Shown one piece after another: positions 47,633 to 58,992 of a DNA stretch of 64,000 bases. This DNA is from Andrena cerasifolii (lineage: Eukaryota > Arthropoda > Insecta > Hymenoptera > Andrenidae). A program made the translations under genes and the position numbers. Position 1 is the stretch's first letter. Each line of letters begins with the position of its first letter. The notes under the pieces are model-generated. The model worked only from the letters and a program-made list of their open reading frames with translations. It was not told where the DNA came from and searched no databases. The stretch is from the NCBI RefSeq assembly GCF_050908995.1, contig NC_135123.1, forward strand, positions 5,766,001 to 5,830,000, read 5' to 3'.

Positions 47633-48831
47633 TTAAGGGCTCAGACCACATTGGGCGGGGCAAGAAATACCGCGTTTTTGGGAATTTATTTCTGAGTGAC
47701 AAAAAACAGTTTTTTTTATTATTATTTTTTTTAAATAGGAACGTCTTTGAATAATATACACCATTTTTCAAGCTTTCTTTAAAAATAAATATGGCGATCG
47801 AGAGTATCAGGAGTATCATATATGGACAAGTTTCTGAAAGATAATTTTGAATAGTGGAATATTAATTAAAAGTAAATTGTCAATCGGCCGACATTCAATT
47901 TTTCCGATTGATTGAAAAATAACAAAATAGCTACGCTTTGAAGTAAAAGCCTCAGTTTCGTGTGTAAAAAAATGGACTTTTATTTACCGTCGAAGACCCA
48001 GTTCCTGATCACTTAAGAGTAACTACCGCGGGTTTTTAAACGTATAAAGGGAAAAGTTAACCAAATTTAAAAGATTTTTTGTTATTTCAGAGAATCTATG
48101 TTTTATCTTTAATTTGGTATTAAAAAAGTGCACACATGATAATAATTATTTTATAATTTAACTTTGGAAGTGAAAAATGCAAAGGGAGCAGTTTCTGATC
48201 AGCTTAACACGTTTTACTATGAGCTATCAAATTTTGCGTGTAAATTTCAAAATACTTCGTAATTATTTAGTAATTTGTTAGAATAATTATTACTTGGTTT
48301 ATTCTCCTAAAATGATCAGAAATTGGGTCCTTGACGGTACGCATAAGTCAGTTAGAAATTAAAATATCGTAGAGTAAATACACAAAAATTATTATTTTAA
48401 GACTAAAAATTAAAAATTCAATATATCCATATTTTCGCTTTTGAACCGCAGTTTACATATATAAATTTACGTGAAAATTGGTTAACAAAATGCAAGAAAA
48501 ATTGACACAAATGTGTTCATTTTTAATATTTTCTTTAAATAAAAGGAATTTTTTAAAGACTATTACAGGGGATGGATTCGTCTTTCAAAAAAAAATTTGT
48601 TCTGCGCCTAATTGTTCTCAAGATATTGCAGAAAATATGTTTTCGATTCCCAACTTTAGGGGCTGTTTCCACCCCTCGAACATGGACGATTGCCGATAAC
48701 AAAAACATTCGAGTCAAATATTTTTCTGATAACTACTTCTTAGCAAAGCCCAATAAAATCGGCGTCTGTACGCTCGAAATTCCCAAAGATGTGGTATTTC
48801 TTGACCTGGTCAAGGTGGTCTAACCCCTTAA
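47633..48831. mobile_element. TTAA-bounded element, 1.2 kb (GGGSTYAGACCACMTTG ends)
   Basis: The left reads TTAAGGGCTCAGACCACATT and the right CAAGGTGGTCTAACCCCTTAA read inward; the inverted match is about 17 bases with three mismatches. TTAA lies at both ends, so the target may be TTAA (piggyBac-like) or TA. The body is AT-rich, with a short frame at 48478-48699 that I do not recognise. The match is short, so boundaries are moderately sure. Confidence 0.5.
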
Positions 48832-48871
48832 ATCTCGTGCGAACTAGTAGCTCCATAATCTGTGTACATTA

Positions 48872-49380
48872 GGGTGGCTCTTATTTTCGACTCTTAAATT
48901 TTCTTCGGGGCACCCTCCAGAATAGTTCCAAATAATTAAAAAAAAAATCCGTGTAAAGTTTGAGCTCGATCGGATAACGGGAAAGGGTGCCCCTGGGCCC
49001 TTAAACATTTCAATCATTATTTAACAGCTCGCGAAGTCGATTTTATATAATATCCTCCAAGTTATTGATTAAATAAAAAAATATGTCAAACAAAAGTTGT
49101 AGATCCGGACAAGGAGCATCTTTCATGTTCTATTACTTTTTCTCGTGCGACAAACGGTTTTCGAAAAAAATCTGAACAAACTAAAAAGAAAAAAACAACT
49201 TTTTTCCCTCAAATTTTGAAAGTTTAAATGCTTCTAGAACACTTTTTATGTATGAAGGCGAACAAAAAAATGGAATTTTTATTTTCGATTACTATTTTTT
49301 AAACATTTAAGGGAGGGAGGGGGGTATATACCGAAATACGCGAAAAAGGTAACAAAATCGTTTTCTTATTTTCAGTGTTT
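48872..49380. mobile_element. Right-truncated copy of the GGGYGGCTCTTATTT MITE
   Basis: It starts GGGTGGCTCTTATTTTCGAC after TA (48870-48871) and follows the 43209 element through aacagctcgcgaagtcgatt, aaacaaaagttgtagatcc, cgtgcgacaaacggttttc and gtatataccgaaata. Similarity ends near 49380 and the right terminal repeat is missing. Confidence 0.8.
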
Positions 49381-50336
49381 GATATGTCACGAATGTTTCC
49401 TAAAATTTTGGGACCGAAGTTTGCAAAAATATCGAAGATATAGACTCTATATCTTCGCAAAAATATCGATAAATCGGTTATCGTTACGAATACGTAGAAA
49501 CCGGCCGTATTGTGAGTAACTGTCCGAAGGTGATCTAACGACTAGCGGCGGTTGAAGATCTTATTAAGACAATCGTTGGACCTAAACGCAGACAGGCGGC
49601 GAGCCATTTAAACGGCACAAAGAAAGATCCGTACAAAACGAAACCGAACAATGAAGTAAAGGCACCAGGTCGAAAATCCCACGGACGGCGAGACCGTATA
49701 AACGTATGGAAGCCAGAGGCCGCGGCCAGTGGAAGGAGAAAGAGCAAAGAAACACTTTAATTGCGGCTTACTCCGTCTTTTGTCCCGAAAGTAACAATTA
49801 ACGGTTTCTTCGGTCGAGTTTGTAGCTTTGGCAGTTGTGCAAATTCCACGGCCCTCGGAAAAGATTGTTCTCGCCGGGCAGCTGGAATCCCGTCTGTACG
49901 CGGCCCACCCCTTTAGCCCCTGGAATATCTGCCAACTGTCATTTGTCTCTGGCGCGAATGACACGCGCGGCACATGTGTGTTTCCTAATCTGTTTCTGTG
50001 ACGTAATGAACGCGTGCATCCCCTAACGATTCGCGCGCGACGACAGCCCCGGGGGTGGGCTTCGAATATGAAGCTCTTCGATGACACAACTCGTGACGCT
50101 TCAGCTTGCAATTAGAATCTGTTTGCTCGTTTCGCAGATGTTAATTTATTTCGCTGACGCCACTGATGATCGAGGAGTTGTTTCATTTCGCACAATCGGT
50201 GTGTTTATTTGCGCGCCTCTTTAAATTATTAACCATCCGCGGTCACACCTTATATAATCGCAAATTCGTCACACCCCCAGCATCGTTTTTCAGTTACAAT
50301 TTTCGTATTTTTTAATCTTTTAACTTTTTAGCGATA
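49381..50336. other. Unique DNA, no gene recognised
   Basis: A small perfect hairpin lies near 49433-49458 (cgaagatatag / ctatatcttcg). The minus frame 49608-50111 has no recognisable domain. Confidence 0.4.
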
Positions 50337-50688
50337 CGGCGAATGTCCCAATTTCTGCTCGTTTAAGAGATAACTCGTCATAAAGAGGGTGTAAAAAAAT
50401 TGTTTGCGATGAAAATTTGCAGAGTAATTGATTAATTCTTTAATAATAAATCAAGCAATTCAAAAACTGTTTAAGACAGATATTTCAAGATTGATAACTA
50501 TTAGTAATTTGTAATTAAATAGATAATGCTCTAAATGTCCGTATTTCTGCTCGTGAAAAATAGCGATGTATGTATTGTCCCAAGAATTATTTTGTTGCAA
50601 CTATGGTACAAACGTAACGCATGTAATAATAAGAAAAATACGAAATGGTTAGAAATGGGGACAGGAGCAAAAATTGAGACATTCGCCT
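50337..50688. mobile_element. TA-flanked MITE, 352 bp (GTCCCAATTTCTGCTC family), intact
   Basis: The inverted ends CGGCGAATGTCCCAATTT and AAATTGAGACATTCGCCT are flanked by TA (50335-50336, 50689-50690). Internal motifs repeat the theme (atgtccgtatttctgctcg). It is the most complete copy of the family also seen at 5732-8610 and 59158-59452, and it preserves the empty target site of the 6764 element. Confidence 0.85.
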
Positions 50689-50690
50689 TA

Positions 50691-52244
50691 ATTGTATATT
50701 CGTAATACTCATACAATCATGCTCTAATATTTTTTTTCTCATAAATATCAATTTTGATATGATGAAATTTGTAGTTGAAAAGGAGCGATTTTCCACGGTG
50801 GTAGATAAAACGATTTTGCATTCTTTGACGATAAATCCCCTTTGGAAGTCGCAGAGGCGCGACATTTGAGGTCGAGAATTATTTTTGGGGTGCGATACAC
50901 CCCGGTGACCCCGAAGGGTTAAGTATCTGGTTTCTTGTGGTCAGCTCTGAACGATACGATGGATTTCTGTGATTCCACATTTTCTCATTCTTGTATTATT
51001 CTGTTCATTGTTACACCCCTCCATTCGCGGCGGGATAGTTCTCGGAAGCAGTGAAAAATAGGAGAAAACTCTTGGTCGCACGCGCCACCCACCGCTGGTA
51101 ATATCATTTCCCGAATTTTCACGAAAAAAAAACGGCGGATTGAAGCGCGCTAATTAAAAGCCCCTCGGAATCGACGCGTCCACCCTAATTAAAAATGCAT
51201 CAGGACACGACTCCTTATGATTTACACGCCGGCGAAATTAGATTCCATTATCGAGACGCGGTTCAGGCTTGGCCCCTGCTCCCGAGCTTCGCCGGGATCG
51301 CTCCCGCGCCCCCTCCCTCCTCCGATTATTTATATCGAAAATTGCCCATCGCGCGGAATTAACGCGGCGAGCCCGATTTTAATTCGCGACCCGCGAGACT
51401 CGCGTGCCTCGATTAATTAATATTTTTAATTAACGCAACCTGCGACGTGGGCACGGGTCGGGGGGGGGGGGAGGGGGGAGGAAACCGCGTTTCAACGATT
51501 AGCGAATTATACGCCTGTATAGGGCGGTGTTCTCGTTAATTCGTGTGTGACAATTGGCCGGGGTTCTTTGAATTCACAGGTCAATTCACCCCATCACATC
51601 GGCGACCGGAATTCTTCTGAAACGTTACTGTTGACGCGAAACGAAACGTGTCCATTACATTCGCTCGCGTTTGCAAAAAGATTATCGCGACCGCAATTCA
51701 CGGCTGGATTACGTTGTGAATTACGTCGAATTAATCGAACCGGCCCGGGCGAGATAGCGTTCTTTTTCCCTCCCGAAATTCTCGCGCAATTATCGGTCTT
51801 GTCGGGGGGTAACGAACTTGCTGGCGATTCTGTGTTTTCGCGTGCCAATTTCGATTTCACCGATACGCGAAGACGTCGATGTGGGTGGGATCGATCTCAG
51901 GATAATTATTAATCACCGCTCTGGCTGCACTGCCCCGCGAGCACCCGGAATCTCACGACCGACTGAACCGCCCTGTGTTTTGTTACGTTAAAGAGAGATT
52001 AGGAAAGCCACGTACACGCGAGCGCATTGTACTCCAGTGACAGGACGAACGCGAAGCGACAGATATTCCGAGTGTTTGCAGGGCTGTCCGGACGAATGAA
52101 ACCTCTGAGGAATTACGACGGGGAGGGACAGGCCGGGAGTGCCTCTCTTTCGCGAGTCTCTTGATTGCTCTGCGAATTGTGGAATTTTCTTAATCTGCAT
52201 GCAAACTTCATCTGACGACTAGCTGTCCTTAGAGACAGAAGGTG
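50691..52244. other. Unique DNA with a poly-G tract
   Basis: A guanine run with few interruptions lies at 51460-51478 (12 G, A, 6 G) and is quadruplex-capable. The overlapping frames near 51547-51912 lack recognisable content. No gene supported. Confidence 0.4.
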
Positions 52245-53379
52245 GGGGAAGGTGCGGCAAGACGGGGTAGTTAAGGTTTGATGATGAGTAAAACACAGAT
52301 TTTCATAATCAGCTAATCAATTTTATGTCTGAACCATTCTTTGGTAATAAGTCTTTTAGTGTAACTGCGAATCAACCTAAGTTTTACAGGTTTCAATGGA
52401 AAGAATAAAAAAAATTCAGAAAATGTTGTTTCTCCCGTGGGGTAAGATGGGGTACCCGTGGGATAAGATGGAGTACCAATTAAAAAATAATATATTATAT
52501 TATTTTATATATATATACACTTTATTTATATTATTTTTTAATTGGCACCCCATCTTATATTAAGTATATATATATATATATATATATACTTTATTTATAT
52601 TATTATATATATATATATATATACACACTTTATTTATATTATTTTTTAATTGGTACCCCATCTTACCCCACCCGTGGGGCAAGATGGGGAGAAACGACTT
52701 TTTCTGAATTTATATATATATATAAAGTAATTATTTATTGGGTTGTCAGAGGAGGCACACATGTACGGTTCTTCGTCGCCCTCATCTCCTACACGAACAC
52801 AGGAGAAATGAGCCCATTTGCCACATATTCGTCAGCTTATCCACCTCTCCACAAGGGAATCAGTTCTTTTCAACTAACTAATAGAAAAGAAGTATCATTT
52901 CCCTCAGCCCGTCTTCCGTATGTAGTTTTTTAACCATTCCGGAACAATGAGAAACTTTGCTTTTTACTTCTAGGTTTGTGAGTGGCATGATGGGGTAACT
53001 CTCATTTTCATTACCCCATCATGCCCCTTACGTCTCGCTGCAATCCTATGAACACTGCCCGAAACATTATTTACAAAACTATAAAATAACATACGTACCT
53101 TATAGCCAGCTAAATTCTGCCCCAGAAACACATGCATTTCCCGGAGATCTTCTATATTATTACATCACTGTCACGGGTGCTAAAAATAAGGAGAAAGCAA
53201 GGAAGTCCCAATAAATTATAAATTCTAACCCAACTTCGTCACGCGTCTACATATTTCATCGATTCGCTGCTCACTGTCGGCGCCGATAGCGACGCATCTA
53301 ATTCGTATGCTCAATTTTAATTAGTGCGTTTGTATCGCGAGATACGGCGGGTGCCACCCCGTCTTGCCCCACCTTCCCC
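52245..53379. mobile_element. Pogo-like element (GGGGAAGGTGSGGCAAGACGG ends)
   Basis: The left GGGGAAGGTGCGGCAAGACG is matched inverted by CGTCTTGCCCCACCTTCCCC. TA follows the right end (53380-53381); TG precedes the left, probably a decayed TA. The interior carries several copies in both orientations of a gggg(t)aagatgggg motif (52438-52690) and a separate small palindrome (ggcatgatggggtaa / ttaccccatcatgcccc, 52988-53029). No transposase frame. Confidence 0.8.
52494..52625. repeat. (TA)n microsatellite block inside the 52245 element
   Basis: Several TA runs (10 to about 30 bases) alternate with tttatttatattatttttta units, and the motif taattgg(c/t)accccatctta recurs, so the block looks locally duplicated. 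Confidence 0.8.
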
Positions 53380-53949
53380 TACAGATCAGAGTGGGGGAAA
53401 ATTTCTTATTTACCTTGTGCATTCACGTTGCAATTGCATCGCAAAATGCCTGCCGAATATTTTTGTTTCGTTCGCTTTTCGAAAAAGCAACCTGTCTAAA
53501 ATCGACTCGCGAGAAGAGGGGCAGCGTGGGGGAGGGGGGGAGGAATGGTTCACCGATGGAAATGTTTTGAAATTCAATAACTCGTACCGGGTCGTATAAA
53601 TGGCGGGTCGTAGTCGGCCGGGGTTGCGATACGATTTATCACAATAATATCTCGCATTTCGGACGATCACGGTAAATGTTCAATTGTTAGCTGTCACGCG
53701 GCGACGCTTGTTTAGCGCGCCACTGTTCCCAGCGCAAATAGAGGCGATCTCCAATTATTGTTCTCGCTTCTTCTTTTTTTTATTTTGACGTTCTGTCATA
53801 TGGGCTTGCTCGTGTACACGCAACAACAGCTCTCGGCCAGAAAACTGTGAGGAAGATGGATCACAATGGTCTTCTGTTATAGATCTAACCACCCCGTAGA
53901 GCTGTTCTTGTATATCCAATTCTATTCCGTGTTACTGCATCGCTTAGAA

Positions 53950-54010
53950 CAGTGTTTGCCAGCCTTTTTCGAGTCGCGACCGCTTTATATAATATTCAAA
54001 TAACCTGCGG
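53950..54010 (+). mobile_element. Possible hAT left end (CAGTGTTTGCCAGCC)
   Basis: The text cagtgtttgccagccttttt followed by cgagtcgcgaccgc is the characteristic opening of Charlie-type hAT elements as I know them (CAGTGTTT...TTTTGAGTCGCG). I find no matching right end or target duplication, so only the terminus is called. Confidence 0.4.
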
Positions 54011-55014
54011 CCAAATGAAGGTCGGTTTATACAGCCACCGAGTCCGCGCCGTGACGAGCGCAGAGCCTGACCCGACCGGGGCTAGGACGAGTTCCGCACG
54101 GGCCCGAGAAGCAACCTGCCGTGGCGTATTCGCCTCAGCGTTGCCGGACTTCTGAGCTGATAGCGTTCTGTCATTAGCTTCAGCTCGCTCAGAAGGGAAG
54201 ATCCCGAGGTGTAACTGTGACTTTTCACTGTACTTTTGCAGTCTGACAGGGCTTCGCATACCGAAGGTACCGACACACTGGTCCTCACTGGTCGAAGATT
54301 TCTTCAGAACTGATCAGTCACTCGCTTTCGACCAGCTAAAAAGGCGTAGGCAATGAAGTCACGAAGCTACACCTCGGGAGCTTCGCTTGTCAGGCATGGC
54401 TCCTCTAGGTAAATCCGGGAGACGCGGTCGTGCCGGAGAGTTGGTCGAGTCGCTTTATTTCAGACTCTGTACGTAGAAATGCGTTAAACAATTACTTCTC
54501 TAGAAGCCAAACAGTTGAATGAATAGCGTCGTTTCCCTTCCTTCTGTGTTTTTCTGGATTTATAGGCTATAAAAGGTAAATTCAGGTTACATTTAACCTA
54601 TTTTCTCAACCAGCGCTGCGTAGAATTGTATTTAAAATATACTTCTAAGTTTATTTTCGTCTAATGTTTGGGATAATAAGATAGTAGAGATATTGAGGGA
54701 CAATGCAGCCAAAGTATTTCGCCGTATTAACTCTTCCCCTGAAAGCTAACGAGAAGACCATCTCTCCCTGCAGAAGGGTGAGATGGTCGAGTTATGATTT
54801 TTATTATTATTTTTTCTATATTTTTTATTTTTGTTTATTTCGTTTATTTATTCACTTTTGTATTCATTTGCCTTGCTAATCGCCAGTAGGTGGTTCACTT
54901 TTTTCTTTGATGTGTTCTTTACTTGTTTAGCGTAAACAAATTAAAAATTAATGAGTCTGTAGTTGTATTCACTCATAAATGATTTTACTTTATTCTTTGT
55001 TAATTTTCCACGAA

Positions 55015-55272
55015 TAATTACGTGAGTGGTCAGTGCCAACGACGAAAGCCAACTCTCCCGGCACCTCGAGAAATACATAATTTACCGGTAAATCTCGAGA
55101 AATACGTAATTTATCGAATCCCCGGTAAAAATTTTGCGAATCATCGGTAAAAATTGTACGTATAGCAATGTAGCGCATATATATAGCGCATAATTCCGTC
55201 GACATCTACTACGTTATCAGTGAAAAAAAAAACTTCAAACCGATTTACCGATTTACCGGTTTGCAATCCCTA
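55015..55272 (-). mobile_element. Partial hAT right end with ACCGGTAAA subterminal repeats
   Basis: Read on the minus strand the segment starts TAGGGATTGCAAACCGGTAA, close to the CAGGGATTG start of the hAT at 34786. The motif (a/c)ccggtaaa or tcggtaaa recurs at least five times, and a 34-base unit (ctcgagaaatac, then aattta) is tandemly repeated near 55065-55115. The left partner end was not found. Confidence 0.5.
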
Positions 55273-56863
55273 ATTCGCATAGAACCGCTTCAGCAACTAT
55301 TCTGACGCGGTTGCCCTCCGTGGCCTGATAAAACCTGCTGTGGGGAAAGAAACAATCGTCCCCGTTAAGCGAAGACGAGATCGCTAATGTCCGCAGACAG
55401 CAGGTGAATTGAGGACAGATTTGAGCGTCCACCTTTGTCGCGCTGTGCGTAATCGCGCGGGTTAAAAATGAGATAAAAGTTTGTACGGGAGAGGTGGTTC
55501 TGCCGGGGCAGATTGCCTGGCATACGTGGCTACGGATAGGCTGTTTTAAAAAGGTCCCTTTTCAGTCGACGTAGCCGCTGATCGATTACGTTTTCATGCA
55601 AATTCTACTGGCAGCACGTTCCTTGTCGTTGAAGCACCACCTTGCTGTTAATGTACTACCGATGCCTTCCAAGAACGCGTTGCATTTTCCCCGCTCTCCC
55701 GGGGCGATTGCCTTTAAATAATGGCTCGAAGGTTCTACCGGGGGATTTCAAATCGACCAGAATACCTATACGCGCGAACGGAGGAATTCTGAAGCGCGTG
55801 ACATCCACTACTTAAGGAGATCGATCCTCTGAATGCGAAAAATGAGAACGGACACTTGGGTTCCCCGATTGACGATTGCACATAAACTGTCCTGTGACGC
55901 ACATCCCCTCGCATTCATTTTAACACCCGCGTCTTCGAACGCTCCCGCCCGGTGGCCGCGCATGCGCACCGAGCGCGAATGGTGGCGGCAAGGGGGCCGA
56001 GTATGAAACAGAGAGATGAACGGGCGTAAAGCGAGCGCGGGGGATGAGAAAAAGAATGGGGAAGGTGTCGGGGGAGCGAGCAGGTGGAATTTCTGAAATA
56101 TTTTTGCGGAGAGAATTTGGGGAATTCGGGCGGGGAGCGGCGGCGTGCCGCGAATTCTTGGCGGAAATTTATGGATCCTCGACGAAGTCTCGGTCGCGCT
56201 TCGTTGCGAGGCGGGAGATATAATTACGACGCGGAGCAGCGTTGCAGCAGAGGCGACGGGGGCGGTACACAGGGGAGGGGTGTTTTATTATCGCATTCGT
56301 TAATAGCGGCTCGGGGTTGCGCTGGGAGTGGTTAAATTAACGAGTGTAAATCGATACAATAAACTCGGACGGGGGTGAGCGCCGTTTAACTTTTTAGCGA
56401 TTGCTTAGCCGCAATTACTTCGATAATCGCGCGCTAATGGTGGCTGAGGACGACTCGTTATTCGCGTGTAATTCCCCGCTAACGCGGGTGGATATTTACA
56501 TAAAGATCCCGGGAGATATCGTACCGATTAACGACTGGCTCCTCGAGCGAAATTATGCGCGGCTCTTGGCTCGAAATTGATTAGACCAGGAGGGAAGTTT
56601 GCTTCTGAGGGAAACAGCTTCCCACTTACTGGCATCTTCACGATTCAACAATTTTGCCGGGGATACTTTCTATTAGGTACTGCGAGCTGACGGAGTGGAG
56701 GACGCAGGCGACGAGTTTGTTCAATTTTACAGCTGCTTCTCGTACCACCCTATTGCATTTCCCCCACTGCAATGCGTTCTTCCATTGAAGATCAACTTTC
56801 AGTTTCATCTAAGCGTGAATTCGTTCATTGACAATTGCAGGGAGATTAGCGAGCTTCGTGGTG

Positions 56864-57592
56864 TTAAGGGGTCATGCTCAGTCAGGAGGCCGAAAGAAAG
56901 GGTGGTCTTTGGAAATTTTTTACTCAAAAGCTATAACACATTTCTCAAAAAATCTTTTTTCCTTTTAAGGATTGCATCTAGTACCGTGCGTCGTATTTTT
57001 TTTAATTAAAAATATTTATCAATAACTGAGTTATTGTCTATCACTCGAAGGTTCTCTAAAAATAAAGGCTTCTGCTGTGACCACTGCTGCTCGAAATTCG
57101 AGCATCTAAAATAAAAAGTTCAAAAGAATTTACTTATTATATTATGTTATCTAGTATTTGAACGAAGGCTTTTTTATCCGATGCTTAGTTTTCTTTTAAT
57201 TCACGAAAATCAGGCAAGATTTATGATAAAAATTGAAACTTTTACTTTAACCATCAGCCATTTTTTCCCAAATCAAGATTTCGAAAAAACCTTCGTTCAA
57301 GTACTAGATAATATAATATAATAAGTAAATTCTTTTGAATTTTTTATTTTAGATGATCGACTTCCGAGCAGCAGTGGTCACTGCAGAAGCCTTTTTTTTA
57401 GAGAACCTTCGAGTGATAGACAATAACTCAGTTATTGATAAATATTTTTAAATAAAAAAAATACGATGCACGGTACTAGATGCAATCCTTAAAAGGAAAA
57501 AAGATTTTCTGAGAAATGTGTTATAGCTTTTGAGTAAAAAATTTCCAAAGACCACCCTTTTTTCGGCCTCCTGACTGAGCATGATCCCTTAA
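56864..57592. mobile_element. Long palindromic TTAA-bounded MITE, 729 bp
   Basis: It runs from TTAAGGGGTCATGCTCAGTC to GACTGAGCATGATCCCTTAA, and the arms are inverted repeats of about 310 bases (for example ataacacatttctcaaaaaa, tatcaataactgagttattg and ttctttt(g)aatt are all mirrored). A central loop of about 110 bases lies near 57175-57285. The unit would give a long hairpin RNA if transcribed. A 109-bp deletion derivative sits at 35004-35112. No coding. Confidence 0.88.
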
Positions 57593-57599
57593 ATCCCGT

Positions 57600-58240
57600 G
57601 ATTGAGATGAACTCGTTCAGGTTCGTTAATTTTGCACCTTGAGTGCCGACTAGAAGGACCACCCTTAAATAGGAACAATGTTCAAGTAGCTTTTCAAAAC
57701 TGTTTATTTTAACGCAAACTTAATGTAGAATTTAACAATATGAGATGTTGAAAGAAAACTGTGGAATTCATCTGATACAATTTAAAGAAGAAGGTTGCGT
57801 ATTCGATTGCACGAAAATGGCGTCTATGTTACAAGAGTTCTGTCCATCTCCAACGAAAACTAATTGACTTCTGCTCAACCCTCCTCCCCGGTCTGGAAAA
57901 ATGTGCCTTGTCCTATCAGCGGCCTGCGACTTCACAACCCCTTCAAAGCGCCTTCTTAGGGTGGGATGCATTGGCGTTGGCCTCCTCCGCGTGATGGTCT
58001 TGACTCGGCAACGCGTGGGAAAGAACCCCGAGCCTTGACGTCCCGGCGACCCATTAACCGATGAAAACCGGTCGGACCCGTGGTGGGCCCTCAAGAACTC
58101 GATCCTCATGGTCCGGGATGCGTCAACTCGCCGTATTTCAAACCGACAGCACGAGTCAAGGACTATTTATTCTAACAGAGATATGTTTCCCGCATCTCCT
58201 TTAGAGTTGCGGATGGGGGTGGTTCTCGACTGAACAAACG
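57600..58240 (-). mobile_element. Diverged LTR-like copy related to 7609-8331
   Basis: Similarity to the solo LTR runs through aactcgttcagg, ccgactagaaggaccaccctt, gtttattttaac, gtctggaaaaatg, ggcaacgcgtgggaaa and ggtgggccctcaagaactc. On the minus strand an AATAAA-type signal lies in the matching place. The terminal TG...CA bases and a target duplication are not clear, and the left end touches the palindromic MITE. The minus frame 57768-58109 aligns with 7761-8084 only because the DNA is homologous. Confidence 0.6.
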
Positions 58241-58992
58241 ATACAATCGACGTGGACTGGATAATGTACGGCTGAACACGTGGAATATACGAATAGATCG
58301 GAAAGGTCGACAATGACGCTTGATAGGTACCTACTTTGTTATGGCGCGACAAGGTATTTCTAGAGTGCCTAAAAATATCGGGGTCGGGGCGACAGAGCTA
58401 CTTGATATTTAGGGGAGGCGCTCTCAGGCTCGTTGTTAATGCAAAAGAGTTGATTTTCCGCCGCAGCTGTCGATGGAAGGATTGATGGACGCTTCTTTGT
58501 ATTAAATTTCATCGTCCCTTGGTACGACACAAACATGCTGGTTTCGTGATTGCATTATGCAATAACGAGTGAGATGTGTAAATTTCTTAGTGATCCCCAA
58601 GTGCTCAAGGGAAAATAGGACAGCATTGTTTGAATGTGACGTTTTACACTTGGTTTATTTAAGCTCGACCTTTCGAATATGGGAATATTAAAATCTACGG
58701 CGAATCACAGTAGTGGGGCGGAGCATTGGTAGGTCGAAGTAGTGTAGGAACGCACATAGTCAGACGCGCCAGTGCATCGAGATAAGTGCGGGAAGATTGA
58801 CGTTTGGAAATGAATCAAGTCGTTATGAAAGCCATTGACACGTGGCAAGTTAACTCGATCTACAGTAGTTGACATGAATTTTAACTCAATAATCCAAAAT
58901 CAGCTACATAACGCTTGTTGTGAGCTGAGCGTCGCCTTTTTCTGGACGGTGTAAATCTCCGAGGGCGCAACGTCACTTTCTTTACCGTGGTT
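58241..58992. other. Unique DNA, nothing recognised
   Basis: No supported ORF, repeat end or motif. Confidence 0.4.

Larger units (their letters stand above)
53382..56863. other. Mostly unique DNA, no gene recognised
   Basis: Apart from two partial hAT ends (near 53950 and 55272) the sequence is unassigned. A short inverted pair (gaccatctc / gagatggtc) lies at 54747-54788. The frames at 53996-54259 and 56084-56335 have no recognisable domain. Confidence 0.4.
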
